Source of the DNA: Cytophagales bacterium
GTDB lineage: Bacteria > Bacteroidota > Bacteroidia > Cytophagales > Spirosomataceae
Direction of reading: 5' to 3'
Length of the DNA: 43,016 nucleotides
Assembly (NCBI GenBank): GCA_013298215.1
Contig: JAAFKE010000033.1
Span: 1 to 43,016, forward strand
Shown here: positions 34,776 through 42,213 of the stretch, piece after piece
How the letters are laid out: every line of letters begins with the position of its first letter
Numbering within the stretch: the first letter of the stretch is position 1
Position numbers and translations under genes: made by a program
Notes under the pieces: generated by a model
Database searches by the model: none
Told to the model about the DNA's origin: nothing
The model's input: only the letters and a program-made list of their open reading frames with translations

Positions 34776-34844
34776 TTTGGTACTTGGTATAAGTATTAAT
34801 GTTGAATGTTGAATGAGTGACGGGGCCACCAGCGCGGCTATTGA

Positions 34845-34878
34845 GTAACCATCTATTAGTTAAATAGTTACGAAATAA
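34845..34878 (+). repeat. Dispersed 27-bp imperfect palindrome, copy 2
   Basis: Begins GTAACCATCT and ends AAATAGTTAC at 34871, followed by GAAATAA. It has the same length, spacing and tail as copy 1 at 23227. It sits between the glycosyltransferase stop and the small membrane-protein gene. Confidence 0.5.
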
Positions 34879-34898
34879 AGAATGGTTATTATTACTTA

Positions 34899-35861
34899 TT
34901 AGACTTGCTCCGCGATGAGGTAATCGTTTTGGCGCACTGCTTTTTGGCCAACCATCATTTCGCCGACGAACCCCGCCAAAAATAATTGCACACCAATAAT
35001 AATAACAACCAACGCCATAAAAAATAGGGGGTTGTCGGTGGCGTTTCTAAATTTTTGGTGGGTATAAATATTGTATATTTTTTCGCCGATGAGCCAAAGG
35101 GTAATGAGCGTGCCCACAAAAAAGGCGAGCGTACCCAGGCTCCCAAAAAAGTGCATGGGTCGCTTGCTAAACTTATGCACAAAAGTAATTGACAGAAGAT
35201 CGAGGAAGCCAAAGATGAAACGCTCCAAGCCGAATTTTGTTGTGCCATACTTGCGGGCGCGGTGCTGGACTACTTTCTCACCAATTTTCTCGAAACCGTT
35301 CCATTTGGCCACCACGGGTACGTAGCGGTGCATTTCGCCGTAGAGAGTTATGTTTTTGACTACTTTGTGGCGGTAGGCTTTTAGGCCGCAATTGAAGTCG
35401 TGGAGGTTGTTTATGCCCGAAATACTGCGCGTTACGGCGTTGAAGAGCTTGGTAGGAATGGTCTTGGTGAGCGGGTCGTAGCGTTTTTGTTTCCACCCCG
35501 ACACCAGGTCGTAGCCGCCCTGCGTAATCATTCGGTAGAGCTCAGGAATCTCGTCGGGACTGTCTTGCAGGTCGGCATCCATCGTAATGACCACGTTGCC
35601 GCTCAGTGCCTGAAACGCCGTTTGGAGGGCAGCAGTTTTGCCGTAATTTCGGTTGAAACGAACCCCGCGAACGCACGAATTACGGGCCGCTAATTCTTTA
35701 ATCACTTCCCACGAACGATCCGTACTGCCGTCGTCCATGAGGTATATTTCGTACAAAAAACCATTGTCGCGCATCACGCGCTCAATCCACTCAACGAGTT
35801 CAGGCAGCGATTCGTCTTCGTTGAAGAGTGGTATTACTACCGAAATTTGGGGGTTAGTCAT
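34899..35861 (-). CDS. Membrane-bound family 2 glycosyltransferase (DPM1/GtrB/ArnC-like)
   Basis: 320 residues. The GT-A domain (1-~230) carries 'ISVVIPLFNEDESLPELVEW', 'IYLMDDGSTDRSWEVI', 'RNYGKTAALQTAF' and 'ITMDADLQDSPDEIPEL', with the DAD metal/nucleotide site. 'DFNCGLKAYRHKV' and 'HRARKYGTTKFGLERFI' are typical of polyprenyl-phosphate sugar transferases. Two C-terminal membrane helices follow ('GTLAFFVGTLITLWLIGEKI' and 'FFMALVVIIIGVQLFLAGFVGEMM'). Known family role: transfer of a sugar to undecaprenyl or dolichyl phosphate at the inner membrane for surface glycan or protein glycosylation. The sugar is not deducible. It lies 9 bases downstream of the trmN6 stop. Confidence 0.9.
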   Translation of the reverse strand: MTNPQISVVIPLFNEDESLPELVEWIERVMRDNGFLYEIYLMDDGSTDRSWEVIKELAARNSCVRGVRFNRNYGKTAALQTAFQALSGNVVITMDADLQDSPDEIPELYRMITQGGYDLVSGWKQKRYDPLTKTIPTKLFNAVTRSISGINNLHDFNCGLKAYRHKVVKNITLYGEMHRYVPVVAKWNGFEKIGEKVVQHRARKYGTTKFGLERFIFGFLDLLSITFVHKFSKRPMHFFGSLGTLAFFVGTLITLWLIGEKIYNIYTHQKFRNATDNPLFFMALVVIIIGVQLFLAGFVGEMMVGQKAVRQNDYLIAEQV

Positions 35862-35870
35862 TTCTCTGCA

Positions 35871-36578
35871 TTAAAAAATCAGGTAAAAATCTTTCAGTAA
35901 TAACCTGAAAGCGGGGGTATAATCGGGGTGTTCGGTGTTGTAAATGTCCAACGTTTCTGCGGTTTTTTCTAATGTTTTTCCGAAACAATATTCCGAAAGC
36001 ACCCGAAAAACGGGTTTGGAGGCATTGTGTTTCAAAAATAGGGCTCTTTTTGGGTGCAGCCCAACGCGTGCGGCTTTGAGCTCAAACGCCTCGGATTGGG
36101 CGGGGGGCAAAAGCACGCCCAAAGTACCATTGGGGTTCAATAACCGTGCCACGGCCTCGGCAAGTTCGTGGTGCTTGAGCGACGCCGAGTGGTGGGCTTG
36201 GTTGGCCGCCGCGTTGGCCGTTGGCAACTGGTTTTCGTAAAACGGCGGGTTGCACACAACGTAGTCGAAACCCGCGTGCTGCGGTGCAAAGTCCTGAACG
36301 GCTGCGTTATGGATTTTTATTTTTGCCCCAAAAGGGCTATTCCCCACGTTTTCGGTTGCTTGTTCAAACGCAAGTCGTTCTATTTCAATGGCTTCGATCT
36401 CGCTGGTGCTGGCGGTTCGTTGGGCGGCCATGAGCGCAAGTAGGCCCGTACCCGTGCCAATGTCGAGGATCGACCGCGCACGGCTTAGGTTTGCCCACGC
36501 ACCCAACACGCACGCGTCGGTGCACACTTTCATGGCGCAGCGGTCTTGTTGAAGCGCAAATTGTTTGAAACGAAACAT
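35871..36578 (-). CDS. trmN6: tRNA1(Val) (adenine-37-N6)-methyltransferase
   Basis: 235 residues from the ATG at 36578; the open frame upstream crosses the divergent promoter region. 'MFRFKQFALQQDRCAMKVCTD' is the characteristic N-terminus of the TrmN6/YfiC family. DIGTGTG (39-45) is the SAM-binding loop, and NPPF (110-113) is the N6-adenine catalytic motif, preceded by 'FDYVVC'. Known role: N6-methylation of A37 in tRNA-Val. It is divergent from the M20 gene and probably co-transcribed with the downstream glycosyltransferase. Confidence 0.9.
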   Translation of the reverse strand: MFRFKQFALQQDRCAMKVCTDACVLGAWANLSRARSILDIGTGTGLLALMAAQRTASTSEIEAIEIERLAFEQATENVGNSPFGAKIKIHNAAVQDFAPQHAGFDYVVCNPPFYENQLPTANAAANQAHHSASLKHHELAEAVARLLNPNGTLGVLLPPAQSEAFELKAARVGLHPKRALFLKHNASKPVFRVLSEYCFGKTLEKTAETLDIYNTEHPDYTPAFRLLLKDFYLIF

Positions 36579-36595
36579 AGAACGCGGTAGTTTTG
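36564..36595 (+). promoter_or_regulatory. Candidate promoter for the M20 deacetylase gene
   Basis: TTTG at 36564-36567, 20 bases, then TAGTTTTG at 36588-36595, an exact TAnnTTTG. It lies about 50 bases before the ATG at 36647. A second exact box TATTTTTG occurs at 36611-36618. The -33-like element lies inside the start of trmN6. Confidence 0.45.
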
Positions 36596-36646
36596 TGTCG
36601 TCTTTCTGCTTATTTTTGGGTTCAATATTTTTTCTTTTCGTGTCCA

Positions 36647-37735
36647 ATGACCACGTCGCAAGATACTCAAAACTCGGTAAGTTTCCAGACGGAGGCGGCC
36701 ATCAATTTGCTCAAAAAACTGATTGCCACTCCGTCTTTTAGCAAACAAGAAGACCAAACGGCGGTCTTAATTGTTTCTTTTTTTGAGGCGCAGGGCATTC
36801 AACCGCACCGAAAGCTGAACAACGTTTGGGCTTTCAACCGCCATTTTAGTCCCCAAAAACCCACTATTTTGTTAAATTCCCACCACGACACAGTGCGCGT
36901 GAACCCTTCGTGGACGCTCGACCCGTTTGAGCCGATGGTGAACGACGGAAAACTTTTTGGGTTAGGATCGAACGACGCAGGCGGGGCGTTGGTGTCGCTG
37001 ATGGCCACTTTTGCCCATTTTTATGAGCGCACAGACCTGACCTACAACATCGTAGTGGCCGCAACCGCCGAAGAAGAAATTTCGGGGCGCGACGGCATCG
37101 AGCTGATTCTGGGCGATTTGCCCCCCATCGATTTTGCCATCGTGGGCGAACCCACCGACATGAACCTGGCCATTGCAGAAAAAGGCTTGCTGGTTTTAGA
37201 CTGTACCGCCCACGGGCGGTCGGGCCACGCCGCCCGCGAGGAGGGCGAAAATGCCATTTACAAAGCCATTAAAGACATCAATTGGCTTACCACCTACACC
37301 TTTCCGAAGGTTTCGCCCACGCTCGGTGCCATCAAAATGTCGGTTACGGTGGTCAATGCGGGCAGCCAGCATAACGTTGTGCCCGACAAATGTAATTTCA
37401 CGGTTGATGTGCGCGTGACGGAGCAATACAGCCTGGAAGAGATCATCGGGGTGATTGAGGCCAACGTCGAATCTACCGTTTCGGCGCGTTCGATTCGTCT
37501 AAAACCGTCCCAAATTTCGATCGACCACGCCATTGTGCGGGCGGGTGTGGCGCTGGGCAAAACCACCTACGGATCGCCCACCACCTCCGACCAGGCCATG
37601 CTCAACTGCCCGTCGCTCAAGTGCGGGCCAGGCCATTCGGGTCGTTCGCACACGGCCAACGAATTTATATACCTGCAAGAAATTGAAGACGGGATAGCCC
37701 AGTACGTCCAAATGCTGGAAGCGGTGGTGGGGTAG
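36647..37735 (+). CDS. M20 family metallopeptidase/deacetylase (ArgE/DapE type)
   Basis: 362 residues from the ATG at 36647. Di-zinc site motifs are visible: H79-x-D81 in 'NSHHDTV', D110 in 'LGSNDAGG', the E142/E143 pair in 'AEEEISG', 'VGEPTDMN', and a final His in 'GRSHTANEFI'. The central lid/dimerisation domain (about 170-280) contains 'GRSGHAAREEGENAIYKAI'. Cytoplasmic; no signal. In Bacteroidota this compact M20 type usually acts as N-acetylornithine, acetylcitrulline or acyl-lysine deacetylase in arginine or lysine synthesis. No arg or dap gene is adjacent, so the substrate is left open. It is convergent with the KdsC-like gene with only 18 bases between stops. Confidence 0.88.
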   Translation: MTTSQDTQNSVSFQTEAAINLLKKLIATPSFSKQEDQTAVLIVSFFEAQGIQPHRKLNNVWAFNRHFSPQKPTILLNSHHDTVRVNPSWTLDPFEPMVNDGKLFGLGSNDAGGALVSLMATFAHFYERTDLTYNIVVAATAEEEISGRDGIELILGDLPPIDFAIVGEPTDMNLAIAEKGLLVLDCTAHGRSGHAAREEGENAIYKAIKDINWLTTYTFPKVSPTLGAIKMSVTVVNAGSQHNVVPDKCNFTVDVRVTEQYSLEEIIGVIEANVESTVSARSIRLKPSQISIDHAIVRAGVALGKTTYGSPTTSDQAMLNCPSLKCGPGHSGRSHTANEFIYLQEIEDGIAQYVQMLEAVVG

Positions 37736-37753
37736 GGCAGCAGACAACAGTCC

Positions 37754-38236
37754 TTACGGTGCCATGCTCGCCAAAATCATTTCTGCCAGTTCGCGCACGG
37801 CACCGTGGCCGCCCTCGGTTTGCAACTGCACAATGTTTGGAATGGCCTTGATTTTAGCCACTGCGTTGGCGGGGCAGGCGGCCAAGCCCACGTGAGAGAG
37901 CAGTTCGAAGCAGTTCACGTCGTCGCCGATGTAGGCCACTTCCTGCATGGTTATTCCCTCGGTTTGGCATATTTCGAGGGCGGCTTGTAGTTTGCCACCG
38001 TCTCGTTTGCCCTGGTAGAGGTAGTCGGCCTTAATTTTGGCGGCGCGGCGCGTCACCATCTGGGTGTTTTCGGAGGTGATGATGCCCGTTTTGATGCCCG
38101 CCTGCGCCAGCAAATTAAACGCCATGCCGTCGTAGGTATGAAACCGCTTGAACTCATCACCGTTTTCGGTGTAGTACATACTGCCGTCGGTCATCACGCC
38201 GTCCACGTCCGACAAAAATAGTTTGATCTTTACCAT
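37754..38236 (-). CDS. kdsC: KdsC-type HAD phosphatase (Kdo-8-phosphate phosphatase or relative)
   Basis: 160 residues from the ATG at 38236 (38245 is an alternative). HAD motif I is D10-V-D12 in 'FLSDVDGVMTDG'. Motif II is 'GIITSE', Lys in 'KIKADYLYQGKRDGGKL' is motif III, and 'YIGDDVNCFELL' is motif IV. The compact size without a cap is typical of KdsC, which hydrolyses Kdo-8-phosphate as a tetramer. Close relatives act on other 2-keto-3-deoxy or nonulosonic acid phosphates. The start overlaps the SDR stop by 7 bases (or 16), so translation is coupled to the SDR. WaaA in the same window supports a Kdo pathway; the coupled SDR hints that a modified keto-sugar is possible. Confidence 0.82.
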   Translation of the reverse strand: MVKIKLFLSDVDGVMTDGSMYYTENGDEFKRFHTYDGMAFNLLAQAGIKTGIITSENTQMVTRRAAKIKADYLYQGKRDGGKLQAALEICQTEGITMQEVAYIGDDVNCFELLSHVGLAACPANAVAKIKAIPNIVQLQTEGGHGAVRELAEMILASMAP

Positions 38237-39051
38237 GCCGTCCATCCTCCATCAACAGTTAGCACTGAGCCCGTCATGTAGCTCGATGCCTCCGACGCTA
38301 AAAACAAAAACGGGCCAACGAGTTCTTGGCGGTCGCACATTCGGCCCATCGGCGACAGCTTGGCGAAGTTTTGCGTAAAAGCCTCGTCGTGGTTATTAAA
38401 AATGGCGTGCGGCACGATGGCGTTGCACCTTATGCCCTCTTTGGCGTAGAAAGTGGCCACGTAGCGCGTAAAATTAGGGATAAAAGACTTTGAGGCGATG
38501 TAGTCAATTGGTTTGAAATTTTTGACTCCCTCGCCAAAATCGTAAAGACTCTGGTTGGGGGCCACCATCGAGTAGGTCGAAGCCACGTTCACAATATTGC
38601 CGCCGCCCTGAGCAAGCATTTGGCGGCAGGCTTGTTGGGTCATTATCACGGTTCCCGTCAGGTTCACCTCAACCGACTTGCGGAGCAAATCGACGGGATA
38701 AAACTCGAACCGGCTCTGGTTTACTTTTTCCGAGCCACCCTTGTCGAACTTGGCATCGATGGCCGCATTATTCACGAGCACGTCGAGCCGTCCGAAGGTG
38801 TTCACGGTGTCGGCCACGGCGCGGGCGCAACTGCCCTCGCTGGTTATGTCTAAGTGCTGAAACAAAAAACTGTCGGCCGAGAACTCGGCCTCCAACTCGC
38901 TGCGGAGCTGCTGGCCGAGGGCATCGTTTATGTCGGCCAACACCACCTTGGCACCCTGTTTCAGAAAGGCCACCGATATGGTTTTTCCGATGAGGCCGAA
39001 AGCCCCCGTTATCAAAATTACTTTGTTGTTAATATCAATTGGATGCTCCAT
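38230..39051 (-). CDS. Short-chain dehydrogenase/reductase
   Basis: 273 residues from the ATG at 39051. The Rossmann motif 'VILITGAFGLIGKTIS' (TGxxxxxG), 'DVLVNNAA', Ser in 'VNVASTYS' and YxxxK in 'IDYIASKSF' are all present. 'YMTGSVLTVDGGWTAW' is a normal SDR end. It has a ~20-residue insertion after the NNAA strand ('KFDKGGSEKVNQSRFEFYP') that may shape the substrate pocket. It overlaps the KdsC-like gene, and such SDR-HAD pairs occur in surface-sugar (nonulosonic acid) loci; that role is inferred. The upstream gap 39052-39240 holds a REP-like hairpin. Confidence 0.88.
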   Translation of the reverse strand: MEHPIDINNKVILITGAFGLIGKTISVAFLKQGAKVVLADINDALGQQLRSELEAEFSADSFLFQHLDITSEGSCARAVADTVNTFGRLDVLVNNAAIDAKFDKGGSEKVNQSRFEFYPVDLLRKSVEVNLTGTVIMTQQACRQMLAQGGGNIVNVASTYSMVAPNQSLYDFGEGVKNFKPIDYIASKSFIPNFTRYVATFYAKEGIRCNAIVPHAIFNNHDEAFTQNFAKLSPMGRMCDRQELVGPFLFLASEASSYMTGSVLTVDGGWTAW

Positions 39052-39130
39052 GCTGCGCGTCTGATGTCCCAAAATGCGGGAGTGCTGTGTTTTATCAGCC
39101 CGCAAATATAGGCGTAAATTATGGTTTTAT

Positions 39131-39169
39131 ACCAAAGCAAGGTTCGCCTGTAGCGAAGCCTATATTGGT
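39131..39169 (+). repeat. REP-like hairpin, copy 1 (left of PIN module)
   Basis: 39-base imperfect palindrome: outer arms ACCAA/TTGGT, inner arms AGGTTCGC/GCGAAGCCT with a one-base bulge. It matches the copy at 39961 in the same orientation over ACCAAAGCA, TCGC and AGCGAAGCCT. Confidence 0.6.
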
Positions 39170-39240
39170 CTAAAAAGCAAAAGTTAAATCGGGCATGGGC
39201 GGCAGTAGCTCGGGTAAAAGGAGGTAGATGAAGCGGCAGC

Positions 39241-39656
39241 TTATGCTTCTATTAACTGAATATGAGGAAGATAGAATTTGAATTTTTCGTCGGCTGATAT
39301 GATTGTGAGATTTTCTGCAAGTGCCGTTGCAATGATTAGCCTGTCGAATGGGTCGGGGACACCCAGTCTTTGTGGTAATTAAAAAAGGGCACTAAATCAT
39401 AACCCCAAAAATGTTTGTGTGCAATTGGTAAAAATTTAAATTTATCTCGTTTGGCAACAAGCACAATATCATCAATGGTGGCTACAAAATCTGGCAACTT
39501 ATTTATTTTCTTTTTAACTGCAATTTCATAAAGACTTATATCACTGACAAATATTTTGTTGCCGGGATTTGTTAGAATATCATAAATGTTAGCTTCCAAC
39601 TGCTTATCATTGAGCTGAAACCAAATAGCTATTTGTGTATCTGCCAAATATAGCAT
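39241..39656 (-). pseudogene. PIN-domain (VapC-like) toxin gene with a frameshift
   Basis: The first part (39656 to about 39350) encodes 'LYLADTQIAIWFQLND' with the first catalytic Asp (D6), 'SDISLYEIAVKKK' with the acidic Glu, and 'KFLPIAHKHFWGYDL'. That frame then ends early at 39336. In another frame the gene clearly continues with 'DPFDRLIIATALAENL' and 'IISADEKFKFY' to a stop at 39241, supplying the remaining PIN acidic residues. The break falls at or near a CCCC run (39358-39361 region); one added base restores about 138 residues, the normal PIN length. PIN toxins are ribonucleases cleaving tRNA or mRNA. As read, the product lacks two active-site Asp and should be inactive. A sequencing error or recoding is possible. 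The start overlaps the antitoxin stop (TAATG). Confidence 0.8.
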
Positions 39657-39889
39657 TACATATAATCTTTTAAATCATCTAACGGGTCGTTAAAATCATC
39701 TGGAATACTATATATTTTCCCTTCAAGCTCACCAAGCCTTTTTAAGCCCCCAGGCACACGTTTTTTAGCTACTTTTGGCTCCTTATCAGCCATAAAAGTA
39801 ACCAAAACTTCTACTCTTTCTTCATTTGGAGCAGGTTCGAGGAGCGTTAGTACGCCATTTTCGTAAATACCTTTGACTACTGGGTACAT
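39656..39889 (-). CDS. Antitoxin-like protein paired with the PIN gene (DUF104/DUF2281-like)
   Basis: 77 residues from the ATG at 39889; upstream in-frame codons to 39922 are weaker. The N-terminal half ('VVKGIYENGVLTLLEP...VEVLVTFM') resembles the small beta-barrel DNA-binding domain of AF2212/DUF104 antitoxins. The C-terminal half ('GLKRLGELEGKIYSIPDDFNDPLDDLKDYM' region) resembles the toxin-wrapping tail of PIN antitoxins. It overlaps the toxin start by one base (TAATG). Expected role: binds and inhibits the toxin and autoregulates the promoter. AT-rich compared with neighbours. Confidence 0.75.
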   Translation of the reverse strand: MYPVVKGIYENGVLTLLEPAPNEERVEVLVTFMADKEPKVAKKRVPGGLKRLGELEGKIYSIPDDFNDPLDDLKDYM

Positions 39890-39960
39890 AATTGTATTCG
39901 TTTTTTTACAAATATAAATCAATTTTTTCTAACTAAAATAAGATAGCCTTTGGCATAAAT

Positions 39961-40000
39961 ACCAAAGCAGGCTCGCTCAAAGCGAAGCCTGTTTTTTGGC
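39961..40000 (+). repeat. REP-like hairpin, copy 2 (right of PIN module)
   Basis: Outer arms ACCAA/TTGGC, inner arms AGGCTCGCT/AGCGAAGCCT with one bulged base. It lies in the 224-base gap upstream of the antitoxin and downstream of the response regulator gene. No other feature is clear in that gap (39890-40113). Confidence 0.6.
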
Positions 40001-40113
40001 AAAATTAGCGTATCGACTGCCTGGGGCGTACCTAAACAGCAATGGGCGAGACCAACGGACGCGCTAAATTGTTTAGGTAGGTTGGCCGTTGCGGACTCCG
40101 TTTCAATTGTCAA

Positions 40114-40758
40114 TTATATTTGTATCAGGCCGTTTCTGATGGCAAACAGCACCAATCCCACGCGCGATTTGACCGATAATTTGTCAAAAAGCTGCTCGCG
40201 GTAGCCATCTACGGTGCGCGGGGCGAGGCACATTTCGTCGGCAATTTCTTTGTAGGTGCGTTCGGAGCAGGCCAATTTCAGAAACTCGGCCTCACGCCCG
40301 TGCAGCAGCACCAGTGCTCTTGTGGGGTTTTTGGGCTGGCTTCGGAGCGACTTCATCAGCGTGTTCGTTACTAAGTCGTTGTGGTAGTAGCCGTAGGTGT
40401 GTACCTCTTGCAGCGTTTGTTTTAATTGGAGCGTTTCGGCATCTTTGAGCAAATAGCCCACGGCCCCGCAGCGCAGCATCTTGATGATAGACTCGTCGTC
40501 GTCGTTCACGCTCAGGGCTATGATTTTGACGCTGGGGAAATGCGCCGTCAAAAAACTGGCCGTGTCAAAGCCGTCCATCACTGGCATATTGATGTCTATG
40601 AGGGCTATTTCGGGGGCGGGTTGGGTTTGGAGTTGGGCAATGAGGTCTTGGCCGTTGGAGGCCGTGAGCGCCACCTCAAAGTCGTCGAAACGGTTGATGA
40701 GGTCTTTGAGGGCGTTTCTTATCAAAACGTGGTCGTCAATAAGAGCAATGGTTGTCAT
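40114..40758 (-). CDS. NarL/FixJ-type response regulator
   Basis: 214 residues. The receiver domain (1-~120) has the acidic pair in 'ALIDDHVLIRNAL', phosphoacceptor D55 in 'ALIDINMPVMDGF', Ser in 'IIALSVND' and Lys in 'GYLLKDAE'. The C-terminal LuxR helix-turn-helix (~150-210) contains 'REAEFLKLACSERTYKEIADEM' and 'APRTVDGYREQLFDKLSVKSRVGLVLFAI'. A transcription factor controlled by phosphorylation. Its start overlaps the kinase stop by one base (TAATG), so the kinase is the cognate partner. Confidence 0.95.
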   Translation of the reverse strand: MTTIALIDDHVLIRNALKDLINRFDDFEVALTASNGQDLIAQLQTQPAPEIALIDINMPVMDGFDTASFLTAHFPSVKIIALSVNDDDESIIKMLRCGAVGYLLKDAETLQLKQTLQEVHTYGYYHNDLVTNTLMKSLRSQPKNPTRALVLLHGREAEFLKLACSERTYKEIADEMCLAPRTVDGYREQLFDKLSVKSRVGLVLFAIRNGLIQI

Positions 40759-41555
40759 TAGGTAGTATGAGGGATAAGTAGCACAGCAATTGAACCTCCT
40801 GACTTGACATTCAAAACCTGAAAACTACCTCCCAGCAAATTGGCCCGATAGACCATATTTGCCAGCCCTGTGCCGCTCTCAAACCCTTTCTTTTTCAGTT
40901 TTTCATCGAAGTCGAAGCCAATACCATTGTCTTCAACTTCAATCTTAAAACATTTTTCGTGTTCCTCCAAACAAACCCTAATATTTTTTGCTTGAGCGTG
41001 TTTGAGTATGTTTTGCATCAACTCCTGAAATATCCTAAAAACGATGATTTCTTGTTTGACGTTGAGCGATGGTTGGGTTGTTTTTTCTACAAACTCAATG
41101 CTTATGCCACTTGCTTTTTCGATGCGTTGCAGTTCAAATTTAATGGTGTTGCTTAGTCCTTCGTGCAGAATATTGTCGGTGTTGAGGGTTTTGGACAAAG
41201 CCCGCAAATCCATAATGGCCGTGTTGAGGTGTTCTTTCGACTGCCCAATTTGCGCGTTGGCGGGCAACTCGGCGGCCGCGTTGTTGAGTTGAATTTTGAC
41301 CAGCGCGAGCATTTGTGCCACGTTGTCGTGCAGCTCGCGCGAGATGTATTTCATGGTTTCTTCTTTGATTTCGTTTTGCGAACTCAAAATTTCTTGCTCA
41401 AACTGGGCTTTGAGGCTGGCTTTTTCTTGAATATTTTGGATTTGTTTTTTTTGATACAGAAAGAGAAACCCCACCAAAAAAGAAATTAAGAAAACAAAAG
41501 CAGCAGTTCCTGCGACCAAAATAATTGTAACATCAAGTGGAATTTCCTGATACAT
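40758..41555 (-). CDS. Sensor histidine kinase, HisKA_3 family, single TM
   Basis: 265 residues. One N-terminal membrane helix (~9-34), a short coiled-coil linker (~36-68), then the HisKA_3 dimerisation domain with phosphoacceptor H76 in 'SRELHDNVAQMLALVKIQL'. The HATPase_c domain shows 'FRIFQELMQNILKHAQA' (N box), 'VEDNGIGFD' and 'GTGLANMVYRA'. Almost no periplasmic domain is present, so it probably senses through its membrane helix or a partner. The gene starts one base before the stop of the upstream membrane-protein gene ends (1-base gap) and overlaps the regulator. Confidence 0.93.
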   Translation of the reverse strand: MYQEIPLDVTIILVAGTAAFVFLISFLVGFLFLYQKKQIQNIQEKASLKAQFEQEILSSQNEIKEETMKYISRELHDNVAQMLALVKIQLNNAAAELPANAQIGQSKEHLNTAIMDLRALSKTLNTDNILHEGLSNTIKFELQRIEKASGISIEFVEKTTQPSLNVKQEIIVFRIFQELMQNILKHAQAKNIRVCLEEHEKCFKIEVEDNGIGFDFDEKLKKKGFESGTGLANMVYRANLLGGSFQVLNVKSGGSIAVLLIPHTT

Positions 41556-41556
41556 T

Positions 41557-42207
41557 CTAATTAAATCTTCGTCGAACTTGAATGATTGTCAGACCCAGAG
41601 CATACGTGCAAATTAAGTAAAAGGCCAAGTCAAACCAAATACTAAAATGATACCACGAAAGCGCCATTTGACGATTATAACTTATCATATAGCGCATTAA
41701 TCCTACTTGTAGAAAGCTCATAAAATGAACCATAACTCCTAAGCAAACCCAAAAAGTGGGGAGTTGCATGAGTGGTTCTAATTCTTTTTTACTCAATAAA
41801 GATTTTAGATAAAGTAAAATCCAATATAACAACAACAAACGTGTAATAAGTCTTATCCAAGATGGCGATTGATGTAAGGGCTGCCAGGTGAAAATTAATA
41901 ATAATTCCAAAAAAAGAACAAATATGATAATGTACATTATGAGCCGTTGAACCTTTTCATTAGGTATATTATGCCTTAAATATAGAGACAAAAATACAAA
42001 TTGAAATAGGGTCATGGTGTGATAAAAAGGTAGATTATTCTTATGTTCTACAATCATTCTATAATCAGCCCCTATTTCAAATAGTAATGTCAAAATAAAA
42101 AAGTAGGTTAGGTATTTCATGTCAAGGGGTAGTAGCTTGTAGTAAAATACTCCAAGCACTACCCCCCAAGGCATACCACTCAATATTAGAAAATCGTAGA
42201 ATAGCAT
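41557..42207 (-). CDS. Multi-pass (about 6-7 TM) membrane protein, probable sensor partner of the kinase
   Basis: 216 residues, nearly all membrane-embedded. Hydrophobic segments lie near residues 4-24, 31-47, 62-80, 89-109, 117-136, 148-170 and 184-207, with short charged loops and a basic C-terminus ('VRRRFN'). I do not recognise a named family. The size and number of helices resemble a stand-alone 7TM sensory module. It is one base from the kinase gene, which itself has no sensor domain, so a role as its input subunit is plausible but inferred. AT-rich. Confidence 0.65.
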   Translation of the reverse strand: MLFYDFLILSGMPWGVVLGVFYYKLLPLDMKYLTYFFILTLLFEIGADYRMIVEHKNNLPFYHTMTLFQFVFLSLYLRHNIPNEKVQRLIMYIIIFVLFLELLLIFTWQPLHQSPSWIRLITRLLLLYWILLYLKSLLSKKELEPLMQLPTFWVCLGVMVHFMSFLQVGLMRYMISYNRQMALSWYHFSIWFDLAFYLICTYALGLTIIQVRRRFN

Positions 42208-42213
42208 TGTCTC

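Noticed and set aside
39919-40113. 64-residue open frame on the minus strand between the antitoxin and the response regulator
   Set aside because: It reads through the REP-like hairpin and has no recognisable protein pattern; most likely non-coding.
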